DNA of 64,000 nt from Luteimicrobium xylanilyticum (GTDB lineage: Bacteria > Actinomycetota > Actinomycetes > Actinomycetales > Cellulomonadaceae): assembly GCF_009429125.1 (NCBI RefSeq), contig NZ_CP045529.1:3534001-3598000 (forward strand), in the 5' to 3' direction. This document shows positions 23,334 to 33,364 of the stretch, piece after piece. The position numbers were made by a program, and so were the translations under genes. The notes under the pieces were generated by a model. That model was not told the origin of the DNA. It did no database searches and saw only the letters and a list, made by a program, of their open reading frames with translations. Numbering within the stretch: the first letter of the stretch is position 1; each line of letters starts with the position of its first letter.

Positions 23334-25757
23334 TCAGCCGAAGATGCGTGGAAGCGTACCCTCGAACGCCTCGCGCGCCTCGGTGAGCGGCACGGTGAAC
23401 AACCCGTCGACGACGAGCGACTCCTCCGCGTCACCGGCCCCCGACTCGGGCTCGGCCGAGCCGACGACGCCGAGCTTGAGGACCGCGACACCGCGCGCGG
23501 TGCACGCGTCGACGAGCCGCTGCTCCTCGCCGCGGGGCACGGCGACCAGCGCCCGGCCGGTGGACTCGGAGAACAACGCCTCGAACGGCGTCACGCCGTC
23601 GCGCTCGCACAGCGCGTCCAGCGACACGCGGGCCCCGACGCCGAAGCGCAGGCTCGCCTCGAGCAGGCCCTGGACGAGGCCTCCCTCGGACAGGTCGTGC
23701 GCGGCCTCGACGAACTCGTCGCGAGCGCCCTGGACGAGCACGCCCGCGAGCGCCTTCTCGGCCGCGAGGTCGACCTGCGGCGGGACGCCGCCGAGGTGGG
23801 CGTACGCGACGTCGGCCCACGCGGACCCGTCGAGCTCCGCGCGCGTGGTGCCGAGCAGGTAGACCGTCTCGCCCGGGGTGCGCCAGCCCGACGGCGTGAC
23901 GCGGGCGACGTCGTCGAGCACGCCGAGCACGCCGACCACCGGGGTGGGGTGGATCGACGAGTCGATCTGGCCGGGCTCGCCCGTGCCGTTGTAGAGCGAG
24001 ACGTTGCCGCCGGTCACGGGGACGCCGAGCTCGCGGCACGCGTCGGCCAGGCCCTCGATCGCCTCGACGAGCTGCCACATCGAGTCGGGGTCCTCGGGCG
24101 AGCCGAAGTTGAGGCAGTCGGTCACCGCGAGCGGGCGCGCGCCCGACGCCGCGACGTTCCGGTAGGCCTCGGCGAGCGCGAGCTTCGCGCCGGTGCGCGG
24201 GTCGAGCTTGGCGTAGCGGCCGTTCGCGTCGGTCGCGATCGCGACTCCGAGCCCGGTCTCCTCGTCCACGCGGACCACGCCGGCGTCGTCGGGCTGGGCG
24301 AGCGCCGTGTTGCCCTGGACGAACCGGTCGTACTGGTCGGTGACCCACGTCTTGGACGCGAGGTTCGGGCTCGCGAGGAGCTTGAGCGCGGTGCGGCGCA
24401 GCTCGTCGCCGGACGTGGGGCGCGGGTAGTGCTGCTGCGCGGCGGACGACGAGAGGGTGTCGGCGGCGAGCCCGTCCTGCCAGGCGGGGCGCGCGTACGG
24501 GCGTTCGTAGACGGGGCCCTCGTGCGCGACCGTGCGCGGGTCGACGTCGACGATGCGCTCGCCGTGGTGGTCGATGGTGAGACGGCCGGAGTCGTTGACC
24601 TCGCCGACGACCGAGGACTCGACGTCCCACTTGCCCGTGATCGCGAGGAACGCGTCGAGCTTGTCCGGCGTGACGACGGCCATCATCCGCTCCTGCGACT
24701 CCGACATGAGGATCTCGCCCGCGGTGAGCGTGGGGTCGCGCAGGAGGACGTCGTCGAGCCAGACGTGCATGCCGCCGTCGCCGTTGGACGCGAGCTCGGA
24801 CGTGGCGCACGAGATGCCCGCGGCGCCCAGGTCCTGGATGCCCTCGACGACGTGCGCCTGGAACAGCTCGAGGCAGCACTCGATGAGGACCTTCTCCATG
24901 AAGGGGTCGCCCACCTGGACGCTCGGGCGCTTGGCGGGGACGCCGTCCTCGAACGTCTCGGACGCGAGGATCGAGGCGCCGCCGATGCCGTCGCCGCCCG
25001 TGCGCGCCCCGAAGAGCACGACCTTGTTCCCGACGCCGGTCGCGTTGGCGAGATGGATGTCCTCGTGGCGCAGCACGCCCACGCACAGGGCGTTGACGAG
25101 CGGGTTGCCCTGGTAGGACGCGTCGAACACGAGCTCGCCGCCGATGTTCGGCAGGCCGAGGGAGTTCCCGTACCCGCCGACGCCCGACACGACGCCGTGC
25201 ACGACGCGCGCCGTGTCCGGGTGGTCGACGTCGCCGAACCGGAGCTGGTCCATGACCGCCACGGGGCGCGCGCCCATCGAGATGATGTCGCGGACGATGC
25301 CGCCCACGCCCGTCGCGGCACCCTGGTACGGCTCCACGAAGCTCGGGTGGTTGTGCGACTCGACCTTGAAGGTCACGGCCCAGCCGTCGCCGATGTCGAC
25401 GACGCCCGCGTTCTCCCCGATCCCGACGAGGAGGTGCTCCTTCATCTCGTCGGTCGTGGCCTTGCCGAACTTCGACAGGTGCACCTTCGACGACTTGTAC
25501 GAGCAGTGCTCCGACCACATGACCGAGTACATGGCGAGCTCGGCGGCCGTGGGGCGGCGCCCCAGGATGTCGCGGATGCGCTGGTACTCGTCCGGCTTGA
25601 GGCCGAGCTCGGCGTACGGCTGCGCCTCGTCGGGCGTCGCGGCGGCGCGCTCGACGGTGTCGGTGCCGGAGGTCTGCTCGTCGCGCTCGAGGACGTCGTC
25701 ACGGGGCGGGACGTGGGCGGGCACGTCGGACGCCGGGTGCTCGGTGGGGGCAGTCAT
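23334..25757 (-). CDS. purL: phosphoribosylformylglycinamidine synthase subunit PurL
   Basis: 807 residues, a small-type PurL (usual 730-770) with about 50 extra disordered residues at the N-terminus. It makes FGAM from FGAR, ATP and ammonia delivered by PurQ, in de novo purine synthesis. Signatures: [54 protein letters not shown] (ATP/Mg site), [21 protein letters not shown], the second-half PurM-like ATP domain with [14 protein letters not shown], and the [19 protein letters not shown] stretch. purQ and purS are not in the window. A TAGACT -10 box stands about 48 bases before the ATG (25810-25805). Confidence 0.96.
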   Translation of the reverse strand: MTAPTEHPASDVPAHVPPRDDVLERDEQTSGTDTVERAAATPDEAQPYAELGLKPDEYQRIRDILGRRPTAAELAMYSVMWSEHCSYKSSKVHLSKFGKATTDEMKEHLLVGIGENAGVVDIGDGWAVTFKVESHNHPSFVEPYQGAATGVGGIVRDIISMGARPVAVMDQLRFGDVDHPDTARVVHGVVSGVGGYGNSLGLPNIGGELVFDASYQGNPLVNALCVGVLRHEDIHLANATGVGNKVVLFGARTGGDGIGGASILASETFEDGVPAKRPSVQVGDPFMEKVLIECCLELFQAHVVEGIQDLGAAGISCATSELASNGDGGMHVWLDDVLLRDPTLTAGEILMSESQERMMAVVTPDKLDAFLAITGKWDVESSVVGEVNDSGRLTIDHHGERIVDVDPRTVAHEGPVYERPYARPAWQDGLAADTLSSSAAQQHYPRPTSGDELRRTALKLLASPNLASKTWVTDQYDRFVQGNTALAQPDDAGVVRVDEETGLGVAIATDANGRYAKLDPRTGAKLALAEAYRNVAASGARPLAVTDCLNFGSPEDPDSMWQLVEAIEGLADACRELGVPVTGGNVSLYNGTGEPGQIDSSIHPTPVVGVLGVLDDVARVTPSGWRTPGETVYLLGTTRAELDGSAWADVAYAHLGGVPPQVDLAAEKALAGVLVQGARDEFVEAAHDLSEGGLVQGLLEASLRFGVGARVSLDALCERDGVTPFEALFSESTGRALVAVPRGEEQRLVDACTARGVAVLKLGVVGSAEPESGAGDAEESLVVDGLFTVPLTEAREAFEGTLPRIFG

Positions 25758-25930
25758 CGGTTCCCTCGGGTGGAGTGGGGCGGGGCCGGAGCGGCGCCCA
25801 CCCGAGTCTACCGGCGCCCCTCGGAGGCGAACCGCTGCCTGTCCGGCGGCCCGCCCCTCGCCGACCCGCCGGGACAGCGCGTCGTCGGGCTCGCGCGGGC
25901 ACGGGTACCCGCACCCGTGCCCCGACCTCC

Positions 25931-25959
25931 TTGCACACGTCGGATGTTTACGTCATCAT
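25931..25959 (+). promoter_or_regulatory. candidate promoter of the beta-helix gene
   Basis: -35 TTGCAC (25931-25936), 17-bp spacer, -10 CATCAT (25954-25959). The transcript would start near 25966 and reach the SD AAGGGA before GTG 25990. The -10 is weak. Confidence 0.5.
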
Positions 25960-25989
25960 CGGGTGATCGCTCTCAGAAGGGAACACCCC

Positions 25990-28900
25990 GTGACGACACG
26001 ACGGCAATGGCGCCGCGCAGCAGGACTGGGCCTCGCGGCCACCGTCCTCGCCGGCACCGCGCTCCTCCCGACGGTCCCGGCGTCCGCCCAGCCGGCCGTC
26101 GCCCAGGCGCACGCATCCGGCACGACCTCCTACCTCGACTGCAGCGCCGGAACCGACGGCGACGGCACGCTGCGGCACCCCTGGAACAGCCTCGACACCG
26201 TCGACGCGCACACGTTCGGGCCGGGCGACACCCTGCTGCTGCGCCGCGGGGCGACGTGCGACGGCGTGCTCTCCCCCCAGGGCTCCGGCGCGGACGGCCG
26301 CCCGATCGTCGTCGACGCCTACGGCCCCGCGTCCGCCGGGCTGCCGAAGATCGCCGGGGGCGGCGTCGACGCCACGGTGTCGCTCCACGACCAGTCCTAC
26401 TGGGAGCTCCGCCACCTCGAGATCACCAACGCCGACGCGGACCCCGCCACCCGGTACACCGAGCGCCGCCGCGGCGTCGTCGTGTCCGCGGAGGACGTCG
26501 GGGAGGTCCGACACATCCGGCTCGAGGGCCTCGACATCCACGACGTCTACGGCGAGGGCGTCAAGGACCTCGGCGGCTCGGGCGGCATCCAGCTCGAGGT
26601 CTCCGCGAACACCGACCCCGCCAATCGCGTGAAGACCTGGTTCGACGACGTCGTGATCGCGGACAACACCGTCGAGCACGTCAACCGCTCCGGCATCAAC
26701 ATGTCGACCGCCTGGAAGTGCCGCCGCGAGGTCGGCTGGGACGGGTGCAGCACCGCCGACCAGACCGGGCTGCCCTGGGTGCCCTGGACGGGCCTCGTCA
26801 TCCGCGACAACCGCGTCGACGACGTCGGCGGCGACGGCATCGTCGTCCAGATGAACAAGGGCGCGCTCGTCGAGGGCAACGTCGTCTCCGACGTGGCGAA
26901 CCGGCCCAACAAGAGCAACGCCGGCGTCTGGGCCTGGAACGCGGACGACACCGTCTTCCAGGGCAACGAGGTCTACGACGTCAAGAAGCTCTCCGACAAC
27001 AACGACGGAACCGCGTTCGACGCCGACTACGGGACCCGCGGGACGGTGTTCCAGAACAACTACAGCCACGACAACGCCGGCGGCATGATGCTGTTCTGCG
27101 GGTGCGCGTCGTGGCTCCCGGTCGGCAGCGCGTGGGCCAGCGACGTGACCTTCCGCTACAACGTCTCGGAGAACGACGCGATGCGCGTCGGCTCCCTCGC
27201 CGGCGCCACCGACTCCGCGTTCTACAACAACACGATCGTCGTGCCCGACGCCGACGGCCAGCAGCTCTTCACCGACTCGACGCTCGGCACGAACATGCTC
27301 GTCGCCAACAACCTCGTCATCAGCGACCGGCCCGTGACCGACGCCTCCACGAACAGCAAGAACGTCGTCGTCTGGCGCAACAACGTCTTCGCGGGGCCGG
27401 GCAGCACGTGGCCGCCGGGCGACAACACGACCCTCGGCTCCCCGCTCCCGCTCGCGGACGGCAGCGGTCTCGACCGGTTCAAGATCCGCGACGCCGCCCT
27501 CACGAAGGCCGGCGTCCCGATCGAGACGACCACACCGGGAACCGACCTGTTCGGCGACGCGACCCCGACGACGTGCGCGCCCGACGTCGGCGCCTACCAG
27601 TACTCGTCCTTCGACGACGCCGACTGCACGGGCCTCGCGACCCGGCTCGCGGCCGGGACGGACGACACCCTGACCGTCCCCGCGAACGCGACGCTGCAGC
27701 TCGGCGGCACGGTGAGCGACGACGCCACGCTGACCGTGCGCAACCGGACGGGAGCGGTCCAGACCGCGACCGCGACGTCGGACGCCACATCCGGGAAGAC
27801 CCCCGTCGCGCTCGTCCTGCGGACCGCCTCCGACGCGACCCCCGTGACCGTGGAGTGCACGGGCACGAAGGGCGCCTGCGCCCGGCTCACCGTCCAGCGC
27901 CTCGACGACGCGCTCGTCGACGGGTCGTTCGAGTCGCGCTCGAACACGCCCTGGTCGAGCTGGAACACGAGCCGGACCACGTCCGACGCCACGTCCGGCC
28001 AGCTCCGGCTCTCCATCACCGGGCGGGGCTCCGCCGAGCAGAACGTCGCCGTGCAGCCCCGCACGACGTACACGCTCGCGGGCTGGGTCGTCACGCACGC
28101 GACGTCCGCCGACGACGACGTCCGCCTGGGCGTCAAGAACACGGGCGCGAACCCGTACGAGCACTACGCGAGCCCCACGGCGAGCGGCGAGCTCCAGCAC
28201 GTCGCGACCACGTTCACGACCGGCGACGAGACCAGCGTGACCGTCTACTGCTACCAGCCGGGCGGCTCGGCCGAGGCCGGCTGCGACGACCTCACGCTCA
28301 CGACGGCGGCCTCCGCGCCCGCGGTCACGGTCCAGCCCGCGGCCACCCGCGTGCGCACCGGCGACGACGTCGACCTGCGGGCCGAGTTCTCCGGCAACGG
28401 CGCGCCGACCGTCCCGTGGCAGGTGCAGCGCGCCGGCCGCTGGCGGGACGTGCCCGGCGCGACGTCGACGTGGCTCACGCTGCGAGACGTGAATGCCCGG
28501 TCGGCCGCGCGCTACCGCGCCGTCGGGACGAACGCCGGCGGCACGGTCCGCACGCACGCCGCCCGGGTCACCGTGCTGCCCGCGCGCACGGTCCGGCTCC
28601 CGCAGACGATCACCGTCGACCCGATCGCCGACGCCGTGCACTCGGACCGGACGGTCCCCGTGACCGCCGCGGCGTCGTCGGGCCTGCGGGTGACCCTCGA
28701 GGCGCACGGCGCGTGCGTCGCCCAGGGCCGGTCCGCCGTGCGGCTCCTGCGCTCCGGCACGTGCACCGTCGTCGCCCGCCAGGCGGGCGACCGGACGTGG
28801 CTGCCCGCGCGGCCGCACGGGTGTCCTTCCAGGTCTCCCGGGGCTGACACGGTCCTGTCGCGTCGGGGTGGTCGGGCCGCGCCCGGCCACCCCGACGCGC

Positions 28901-28992
28901 GCCGACCGCCGGTACGTCCAAGACTGGGGAACAACTCGTCGAAGGAGCCAGCCCCCCATGCGCATCGCGCTCGCCGCCACCTGCATCGGTGA
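25990..28992 (+). CDS. secreted right-handed parallel beta-helix protein, probably frameshifted at the C-terminus
   Basis: From GTG 25990 (SD AAGGGA) a signal peptide (RRQWRRAAGLGLAATVLAGTALLPTV, here split at the cleavage near ASAQ) leads to a pectate-lyase/right-handed beta-helix domain of about 480 residues, rich in NN, NNTI, NNLV and NNVF turns. A carbohydrate-binding-like beta-sandwich follows (SFESRSNTPWSSWNTSRTT to YCYQPGG), then Ig-like/repeat regions. Near 28810 the frame leaves the expected ending; the adjacent frame ends VSFQVSRG and stop at 28845-28847, a normal end for such repeats. As written, the open frame runs through a strong terminator hairpin and into lutA. A one-base indel is likely. 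Possible polysaccharide-acting enzyme. Confidence 0.75.
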   Translation: MTTRRQWRRAAGLGLAATVLAGTALLPTVPASAQPAVAQAHASGTTSYLDCSAGTDGDGTLRHPWNSLDTVDAHTFGPGDTLLLRRGATCDGVLSPQGSGADGRPIVVDAYGPASAGLPKIAGGGVDATVSLHDQSYWELRHLEITNADADPATRYTERRRGVVVSAEDVGEVRHIRLEGLDIHDVYGEGVKDLGGSGGIQLEVSANTDPANRVKTWFDDVVIADNTVEHVNRSGINMSTAWKCRREVGWDGCSTADQTGLPWVPWTGLVIRDNRVDDVGGDGIVVQMNKGALVEGNVVSDVANRPNKSNAGVWAWNADDTVFQGNEVYDVKKLSDNNDGTAFDADYGTRGTVFQNNYSHDNAGGMMLFCGCASWLPVGSAWASDVTFRYNVSENDAMRVGSLAGATDSAFYNNTIVVPDADGQQLFTDSTLGTNMLVANNLVISDRPVTDASTNSKNVVVWRNNVFAGPGSTWPPGDNTTLGSPLPLADGSGLDRFKIRDAALTKAGVPIETTTPGTDLFGDATPTTCAPDVGAYQYSSFDDADCTGLATRLAAGTDDTLTVPANATLQLGGTVSDDATLTVRNRTGAVQTATATSDATSGKTPVALVLRTASDATPVTVECTGTKGACARLTVQRLDDALVDGSFESRSNTPWSSWNTSRTTSDATSGQLRLSITGRGSAEQNVAVQPRTTYTLAGWVVTHATSADDDVRLGVKNTGANPYEHYASPTASGELQHVATTFTTGDETSVTVYCYQPGGSAEAGCDDLTLTTAASAPAVTVQPAATRVRTGDDVDLRAEFSGNGAPTVPWQVQRAGRWRDVPGATSTWLTLRDVNARSAARYRAVGTNAGGTVRTHAARVTVLPARTVRLPQTITVDPIADAVHSDRTVPVTAAASSGLRVTLEAHGACVAQGRSAVRLLRSGTCTVVARQAGDRTWLPARPHGCPSRSPGADTVLSRRGGRAAPGHPDARRPPVRPRLGNNSSKEPAPHAHRARRHLHR
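28860..28898 (+). terminator. long hairpin terminator after the beta-helix gene
   Basis: GCGTCGGGGTGG (28860-28871) pairs perfectly with CCACCCCGACGC (28887-28898), and inside it CGGGC pairs with GCCCG. This gives about 18 stem pairs including one wobble, and only a CGC loop. It begins 12 bases after the frame-shifted stop at 28847 and ends 59 bases before lutA. Confidence 0.8.
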
Positions 28993-29734
28993 CGCCCTCT
29001 TCCCCCAGGCCCCGCAGGCCACGGCCCGCCTGCTCGAACGGCTCGGTCACGAGGTGGTGTTCCCGCCGGGCCAGGCGTGCTGCGGGCAGATGCACGTGAA
29101 CACCGGCTACCTCGAGGAGGCGTACCCGGTGGTCCGCAACCACGTGCGCGCGTTCGAGCCGGTGCTCGACGGTGAGTTCGACGCGGTCGTGCTGCCGTCG
29201 GGGTCCTGCACCGGGGCCGTCCGGCACCAGCAGGCCATGGTGTGCCGGCGCGCCGGGGACGAGGCGCTCGCCCGCCGGGCCGACGCGGTCTCCCGGCACA
29301 CGTACGAGCTGTCCGAGCTGCTCGTCGACGTGCTCGGCGTGACCGACGTCGGCGCCCACTTCCCCCACCGCGTCACCTACCACCCGACCTGCCACTCGCT
29401 GCGCATGATCCACGTGGGCGACAAGCCGCTGCGGCTGCTGCGGGAGGTCGGCGGCATCGACCTCGTCGAGCTGCCGGGCGCCGAGAGCTGCTGCGGCTTC
29501 GGCGGGACGTTCGCGCTGAAGAACGCCCCGACGTCGACGGCGATGCTCGCCGACAAGGTGACCGCGGTGAAGTCGACCGAGGCGGAGGTCCTCACGGCCG
29601 GCGACTACTCGTGCCTCATGCACATCGGTGGCGGCCTCTCGCGGCTGCGCGCCGGGGTCCGGATCATGCACCTCGCCGAGATCCTCGCGTCCACGGTCGA
29701 CGAGCCGGCCGAGGTTGTCGGGGTAGCGGCATGA
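28958..29734 (+). CDS. lutA: lactate utilisation protein LutA (CCG-domain Fe-S protein)
   Basis: 258 residues from ATG 28958, with SD GAAGGAG. It carries two cysteine-rich CCG domains: GQACCGQMHVN with PSGSC, and YHPTCHSLR with AESCCGFGGTFALKN, as in LutA/YkgE and the heterodisulfide-reductase family. LutA works with LutB and LutC in the cytoplasm in the iron-sulfur-dependent oxidation of L-lactate to pyruvate. Its stop overlaps the lutB start (ATGA), so the operon is translationally coupled. The ORF extends upstream, but the SD and family start fix this Met. Confidence 0.95.
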   Translation: MRIALAATCIGDALFPQAPQATARLLERLGHEVVFPPGQACCGQMHVNTGYLEEAYPVVRNHVRAFEPVLDGEFDAVVLPSGSCTGAVRHQQAMVCRRAGDEALARRADAVSRHTYELSELLVDVLGVTDVGAHFPHRVTYHPTCHSLRMIHVGDKPLRLLREVGGIDLVELPGAESCCGFGGTFALKNAPTSTAMLADKVTAVKSTEAEVLTAGDYSCLMHIGGGLSRLRAGVRIMHLAEILASTVDEPAEVVGVAA

Positions 29735-31206
29735 CCACGACCCCCACGAACCCCGTGTTCCTCGGCGTCCCCCACCCGCGCGAGCCGCTGCGCTGGGGCG
29801 ACCCGTTCCCGACGGCGGCCCGCGAGTCCCTCGACGACGCCCAGCTCCGCCGCAACCTCGGCCACGCGACGTCGACCATCCGGGACAAGCGGGCGCGCGT
29901 CGTCGGCGAGGTGCCCGACTGGGAGGAGCTGCGCGACGCCGGTGCCGCCCTCAAGGCGCACACCCTCACCCACCTGCCCGAGCTCCTGGAGCGGCTCGAG
30001 GAGAACGTGACCGCACGGGGCGGCGTCGTGCACTGGGCGCGGGACGCCGCGGAGGCGAACGCGATCGTCACCGACCTCGTGCGCGCCAAGCAGGCCGACG
30101 AGGTCGTCAAGGTCAAGTCCATGGCCACGCAGGAGATCGGGCTCGACGAGCACCTCGCCTCCGAGGGGATCGCGGCCTTCGAGACGGACCTCGCCGAGCT
30201 CATCGTCCAGCTCGCCGACGACCAGCCGTCCCACATCCTCGTGCCGGCGATCCACCGCAACCGGGCCGAGATCCGTGAGATCTTCCTCGAACGCATGGGC
30301 GACGCGCCCGCGCACCTCACCGACGACCCGGCCGCGCTCGCCGAGGCCGCGCGCCTGCACCTGCGCCGCAAGTTCCTGTCCGCGAAGGCCGCCGTGAGCG
30401 GCGCGAACTTCGCCGTCGCGGACACGGGCACCCTCGCCGTCGTCGAGTCCGAGGGCAACGGCCGCATGTGCCTGACACTCCCGGAGACCCTGATCACGGT
30501 GATGGGGATCGAGAAGCTCGTGCCCTCCTTCGAGGACCTCGAGGTGTTCCTCCAGCTCCTGCCCCGCTCCTCGACAGGCGAGCGGATGAACCCCTACACC
30601 TCGCTGTGGACCGGGGTCACGCCCGGCGACGGGCCGCAGGAGTTCCACCTCGTCCTCCTCGACAACGGCCGCACCCGCGCCCTCGCCGACGACGTCGGCC
30701 GCGACGCCCTGCGCTGCATCCGCTGCTCCGCGTGCCTCAACGTGTGCCCCGTGTACGAGCGGGTCGGCGGGCACGCCTACCAGTCCGTCTACCCCGGCCC
30801 GATCGGCGCGATCCTCACCCCGCAGCTCACCGGCGTGCAGTCCCACGACGACCCCAACGCCACGCTCCCCTACGCGTCCACCCTGTGCGGGGCGTGCTAC
30901 GAGGTCTGCCCCGTGAAGATCGACATCCCGTCCCTGCTCGTGCACCTGCGGGCCCGCGACGTCGACGAGGACCACGACCGCCACCGCCCCACCGGCTGGG
31001 GCGCCGCCATGAAGGCCGCCGCCTGGGTCATGTCCGACGGGCGCCGCATGGGGATGGCGGAGAAGGCGTCCGCGGCCGGGCGCGTGGTCGCGCGCGACGG
31101 GCAGATCCGCTCGCTCCCGTTCCCCGGGTCGCTGTGGACGGGCTCGCGCGACCTGCCCGCACCCCCGAAGCAGTCGTTCCGGCGCTGGTGGAAGGAGAAC
31201 CGGTGA
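29731..31206 (+). CDS. lutB: lactate utilisation protein LutB (LUD domain plus 2x[4Fe-4S])
   Basis: 491 residues from ATG 29731. The N-terminal LUD domain contains VKVKSMATQEIGL, VSGANFAVADTGTLAVVESEGNGRM and PETLITVMGIEKLVPS. The C-terminal ferredoxin-like region has two clusters, CIRCSACLNVCPVYE and CGACYEVCPVKI, followed by an arginine-rich tail (PKQSFRRWWKENR). It is the electron-transferring core of the LutABC lactate oxidase. It overlaps lutA by four bases and lutC by four (GTGA). Confidence 0.96.
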   Translation: MTTTPTNPVFLGVPHPREPLRWGDPFPTAARESLDDAQLRRNLGHATSTIRDKRARVVGEVPDWEELRDAGAALKAHTLTHLPELLERLEENVTARGGVVHWARDAAEANAIVTDLVRAKQADEVVKVKSMATQEIGLDEHLASEGIAAFETDLAELIVQLADDQPSHILVPAIHRNRAEIREIFLERMGDAPAHLTDDPAALAEAARLHLRRKFLSAKAAVSGANFAVADTGTLAVVESEGNGRMCLTLPETLITVMGIEKLVPSFEDLEVFLQLLPRSSTGERMNPYTSLWTGVTPGDGPQEFHLVLLDNGRTRALADDVGRDALRCIRCSACLNVCPVYERVGGHAYQSVYPGPIGAILTPQLTGVQSHDDPNATLPYASTLCGACYEVCPVKIDIPSLLVHLRARDVDEDHDRHRPTGWGAAMKAAAWVMSDGRRMGMAEKASAAGRVVARDGQIRSLPFPGSLWTGSRDLPAPPKQSFRRWWKENR

Positions 31207-32012
31207 GCGCGCGCGACGAGGTCCTGGCTCGCGTCCGGGCGGCGCTCGCGGCGCCGTCGTCGGGCGAGCTCCCCCCGGCGGGAGAGCGGTCCGGCACGCC
31301 CGACGGGCTGCCCGAGCGCGACGGGCGCCCCCGCCCCGGGCCCGCCCCCGTGCCCGACGACGGCGGCCCGGTGGGCGACGTCCCCGTCCCCCGGGCGTAC
31401 CGCGCGTCGGGCGAGCTGGTGGCGGGCAGCCCGGAGGTCGTCGCGCTGCTGGAGGACCGGCTCGTCGACTACAAGGCGACCGTCCACCACGCCTCCGCCG
31501 AGGGTGACGCCCGCGGCGCCGACGGTGACGCCCGGGCCGCGCGCATCGCACGCCTCGTCGGGGAGATCGTCGCCGCGGCCCGCGCCGACGGGCTCGATGA
31601 CGCCGCGCTCGTCGTTCCCGACGGCCTCGCCCCCGCGTGGCTCACGGAGCTCCCCGAGGGGCTGACGGTGCGCACGGACTCGCGCGACGCCCCCCTGTCC
31701 CCCGCCGAGCTCGACCGGTCCCTGGGGGTCGTCACCGCGTGCCGGGTCGCGATCGCCGAGACGGGCACGATCGTCCTCGACGGCGAGCCCGACCAGGGGC
31801 GGCGGGCGGTGTCCCTGGTCCCGGACCTGCACGTCTGCGTCGTGCGGGTCGAGCAGGTCGTGCAGCTCGTCCCGGAGGCGGTGCGCCTGCTGGCCGAGCA
31901 CCCCGACCGCCCGCAGACCTGGATCAGCGGCCCCAGCGCCACGAGCGACATCGAGCTCGAGCGCGTCGAGGGCGTGCACGGCCCGCGGAAGCTGCACGTG
32001 ATCCTCGCCTGA
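31203..32012 (+). CDS. lutC: lactate utilisation protein LutC (LUD domain)
   Basis: 269 residues starting at GTG 31203, which overlaps the lutB stop. After a Pro/Gly-rich N-terminal stretch (about residues 15-65), longer than in Bacillus LutC, comes the LUD domain with LGVVTACRVAIAETGTIVLDG, GRRAVSLVPDLHVCVVRVEQVV and the terminal SGPSATSDIELERVEGVHGPRKLHVI. It completes the lactate oxidation complex. The gene ends in a palindrome shared with the convergent antiporter. No GntR-type lactate regulator or permease is adjacent. Confidence 0.94.
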   Translation: MSARDEVLARVRAALAAPSSGELPPAGERSGTPDGLPERDGRPRPGPAPVPDDGGPVGDVPVPRAYRASGELVAGSPEVVALLEDRLVDYKATVHHASAEGDARGADGDARAARIARLVGEIVAAARADGLDDAALVVPDGLAPAWLTELPEGLTVRTDSRDAPLSPAELDRSLGVVTACRVAIAETGTIVLDGEPDQGRRAVSLVPDLHVCVVRVEQVVQLVPEAVRLLAEHPDRPQTWISGPSATSDIELERVEGVHGPRKLHVILA

Positions 32013-32031
32013 ACCCGCCGGCGGGGTCAGG
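32008..32031. terminator. palindrome over convergent lutC/antiporter stops
   Basis: CCTGAACCCGCC (32008-32019) and GGCGGGGTCAGG (32020-32031) are inverted repeats with one mismatch. They contain both stop codons (TGA 32010-32012 and the minus-strand TGA at 32027-32029). Confidence 0.6.
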
Positions 32032-33244
32032 CCTCCTCCGGGACCTCCGTGGTCTCGACGACGCCTTCCTCGACGTCGCGCCGTCCGCCACGCAGGGCGA
32101 GCGCGACGAGCGGGAAGAGCAGGACGGACAGGAGGCCCGCGCCGACGAGCGAGGTCGCGGTCGCGCTCGACAGGTCGCCGGCATCCCGCCCGATGTTCGT
32201 GACCGCGACGATGATCGGCAGTGCGGTGGCAGAGAAGAACGCGAGGGACACGCGGTCGCGCCGTGTCGCGCCGGTGGGCGCCGCGAACGAGCCGGGGATC
32301 CCGCGGACGACCAGGAACAGCGCGAGGAACACGGGCAGCCCGGCGAGCGCGAAGCCGGAGCCGACGAGCGCGTCGAGGTCGAACGTGACCCCCGTCGACA
32401 CGAAGAAGATGGGCACGAGGAACCCGTAGCCGACGGCCTCGATCTTGGCGTCGACCTGCTCGACGAGCGGGTCGGCCGCGTCCCGCATGAGCGCCTTGAG
32501 GACGAGCCCGGCGACGAAGGCGCCGAGGAGCATGTCGAGACCGAGCCAGATGCTGATGGCCACGAGCACGGCCACGACGAGCATGACGAGGCGGACCGCG
32601 AACTGCCCGCTCGTGTGCAGGGTCGCCTCGATCGCGCGGTGCACGCGCGCGTGCGGCGTCCGGACCGCCAGCCAGACGGCGGCCGCGGCCAGCACCACGA
32701 AGACCAGCAGGACGACGGTCGCCTTCCCGGGCTGCCGCCCGCTGAGGAAGATCGAGATCGCGATCAGCGGGCCGAACTCGCCGACGGCCCCGACGGCGCT
32801 CACGGCACGACCGAACGGGGTCCCGAGCTCCCCGGCGTCGCTGATGACGGGGAGGATCGTGCCGAGCGCGGTCGACGTGAGCGCGATCCCGACGAACACC
32901 CCGGCCACGGGCGTCGACGCGAGCAGGACGCCGAGCCCGACGCCCACCACGAGCGACACGAGCCAGCCCCCGACCGCGCGGCGCAGCGGCCTCCCACGGA
33001 TCCCCGCGACGTCGATCTCGTGCCCGGCGAGGAAGAAGAGCATCGCGAGGCCGAAGTCCGAGAGCCGGTCCGTGAAGCCGGTGGGCGTCGCCCAGCCGAG
33101 CAGCGCGGGCCCGACGAGCAGCCCGAGCAGGATCTCGAAGACCACGACGGGAACGGGCGCGAACCGTCGCACCCCGCGCGCGAGCAGCGGGGCGAGCGCC
33201 GCGCAGAGCGCGAACAGGACGAGCGTCCACGCTTCGTGGTCCAC
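32027..33244 (-). CDS. CPA2-family cation:proton antiporter (KefB-like)
   Basis: 405 residues from GTG 33242-33244. About twelve hydrophobic segments with Na+/H+-exchanger-type motifs: VVVFEILLGLLVGPALLGW, LSDFGLAMLFFLAGHEID, GIALTSTALGTILPVISDAGEL and VGYGFLVPIFFVSTGVTFD. No C-terminal TrkA-N or RCK domain is present, so it is the membrane domain only, ending in an acidic tail. Likely role: K+ or Na+ efflux in exchange for protons. A GACCTCCC/GGGAGGTC hairpin (33261-33285) lies in its 5' leader just upstream of the SD-like GGAGCGGAGGG. Confidence 0.88.
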   Translation of the reverse strand: MDHEAWTLVLFALCAALAPLLARGVRRFAPVPVVVFEILLGLLVGPALLGWATPTGFTDRLSDFGLAMLFFLAGHEIDVAGIRGRPLRRAVGGWLVSLVVGVGLGVLLASTPVAGVFVGIALTSTALGTILPVISDAGELGTPFGRAVSAVGAVGEFGPLIAISIFLSGRQPGKATVVLLVFVVLAAAAVWLAVRTPHARVHRAIEATLHTSGQFAVRLVMLVVAVLVAISIWLGLDMLLGAFVAGLVLKALMRDAADPLVEQVDAKIEAVGYGFLVPIFFVSTGVTFDLDALVGSGFALAGLPVFLALFLVVRGIPGSFAAPTGATRRDRVSLAFFSATALPIIVAVTNIGRDAGDLSSATATSLVGAGLLSVLLFPLVALALRGGRRDVEEGVVETTEVPEEA

Positions 33245-33364
33245 CGGTGCCCTCCGCTCCGACCTCCCGGAGCGTCGGGGAGGTCGTCGCGAACGTATCG
33301 CGCCCGGCGCGGCGCCGCAGCGGGCAACGGGCAGCGAGCAGCAGGCAGCGACGAACGTCGCCCG

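Noticed and set aside
22230-28847. 2205-codon plus-strand open frame
   Set aside because: It spans purL in antisense and the beta-helix gene out of frame; composition is Arg/Pro/Ala nonsense. Only its last codons matter, as the probable true ending of the beta-helix protein.
25948-29022. 1024-codon minus-strand open frame
   Set aside because: Shadow of the beta-helix and lutA genes; no family motif and no RBS.
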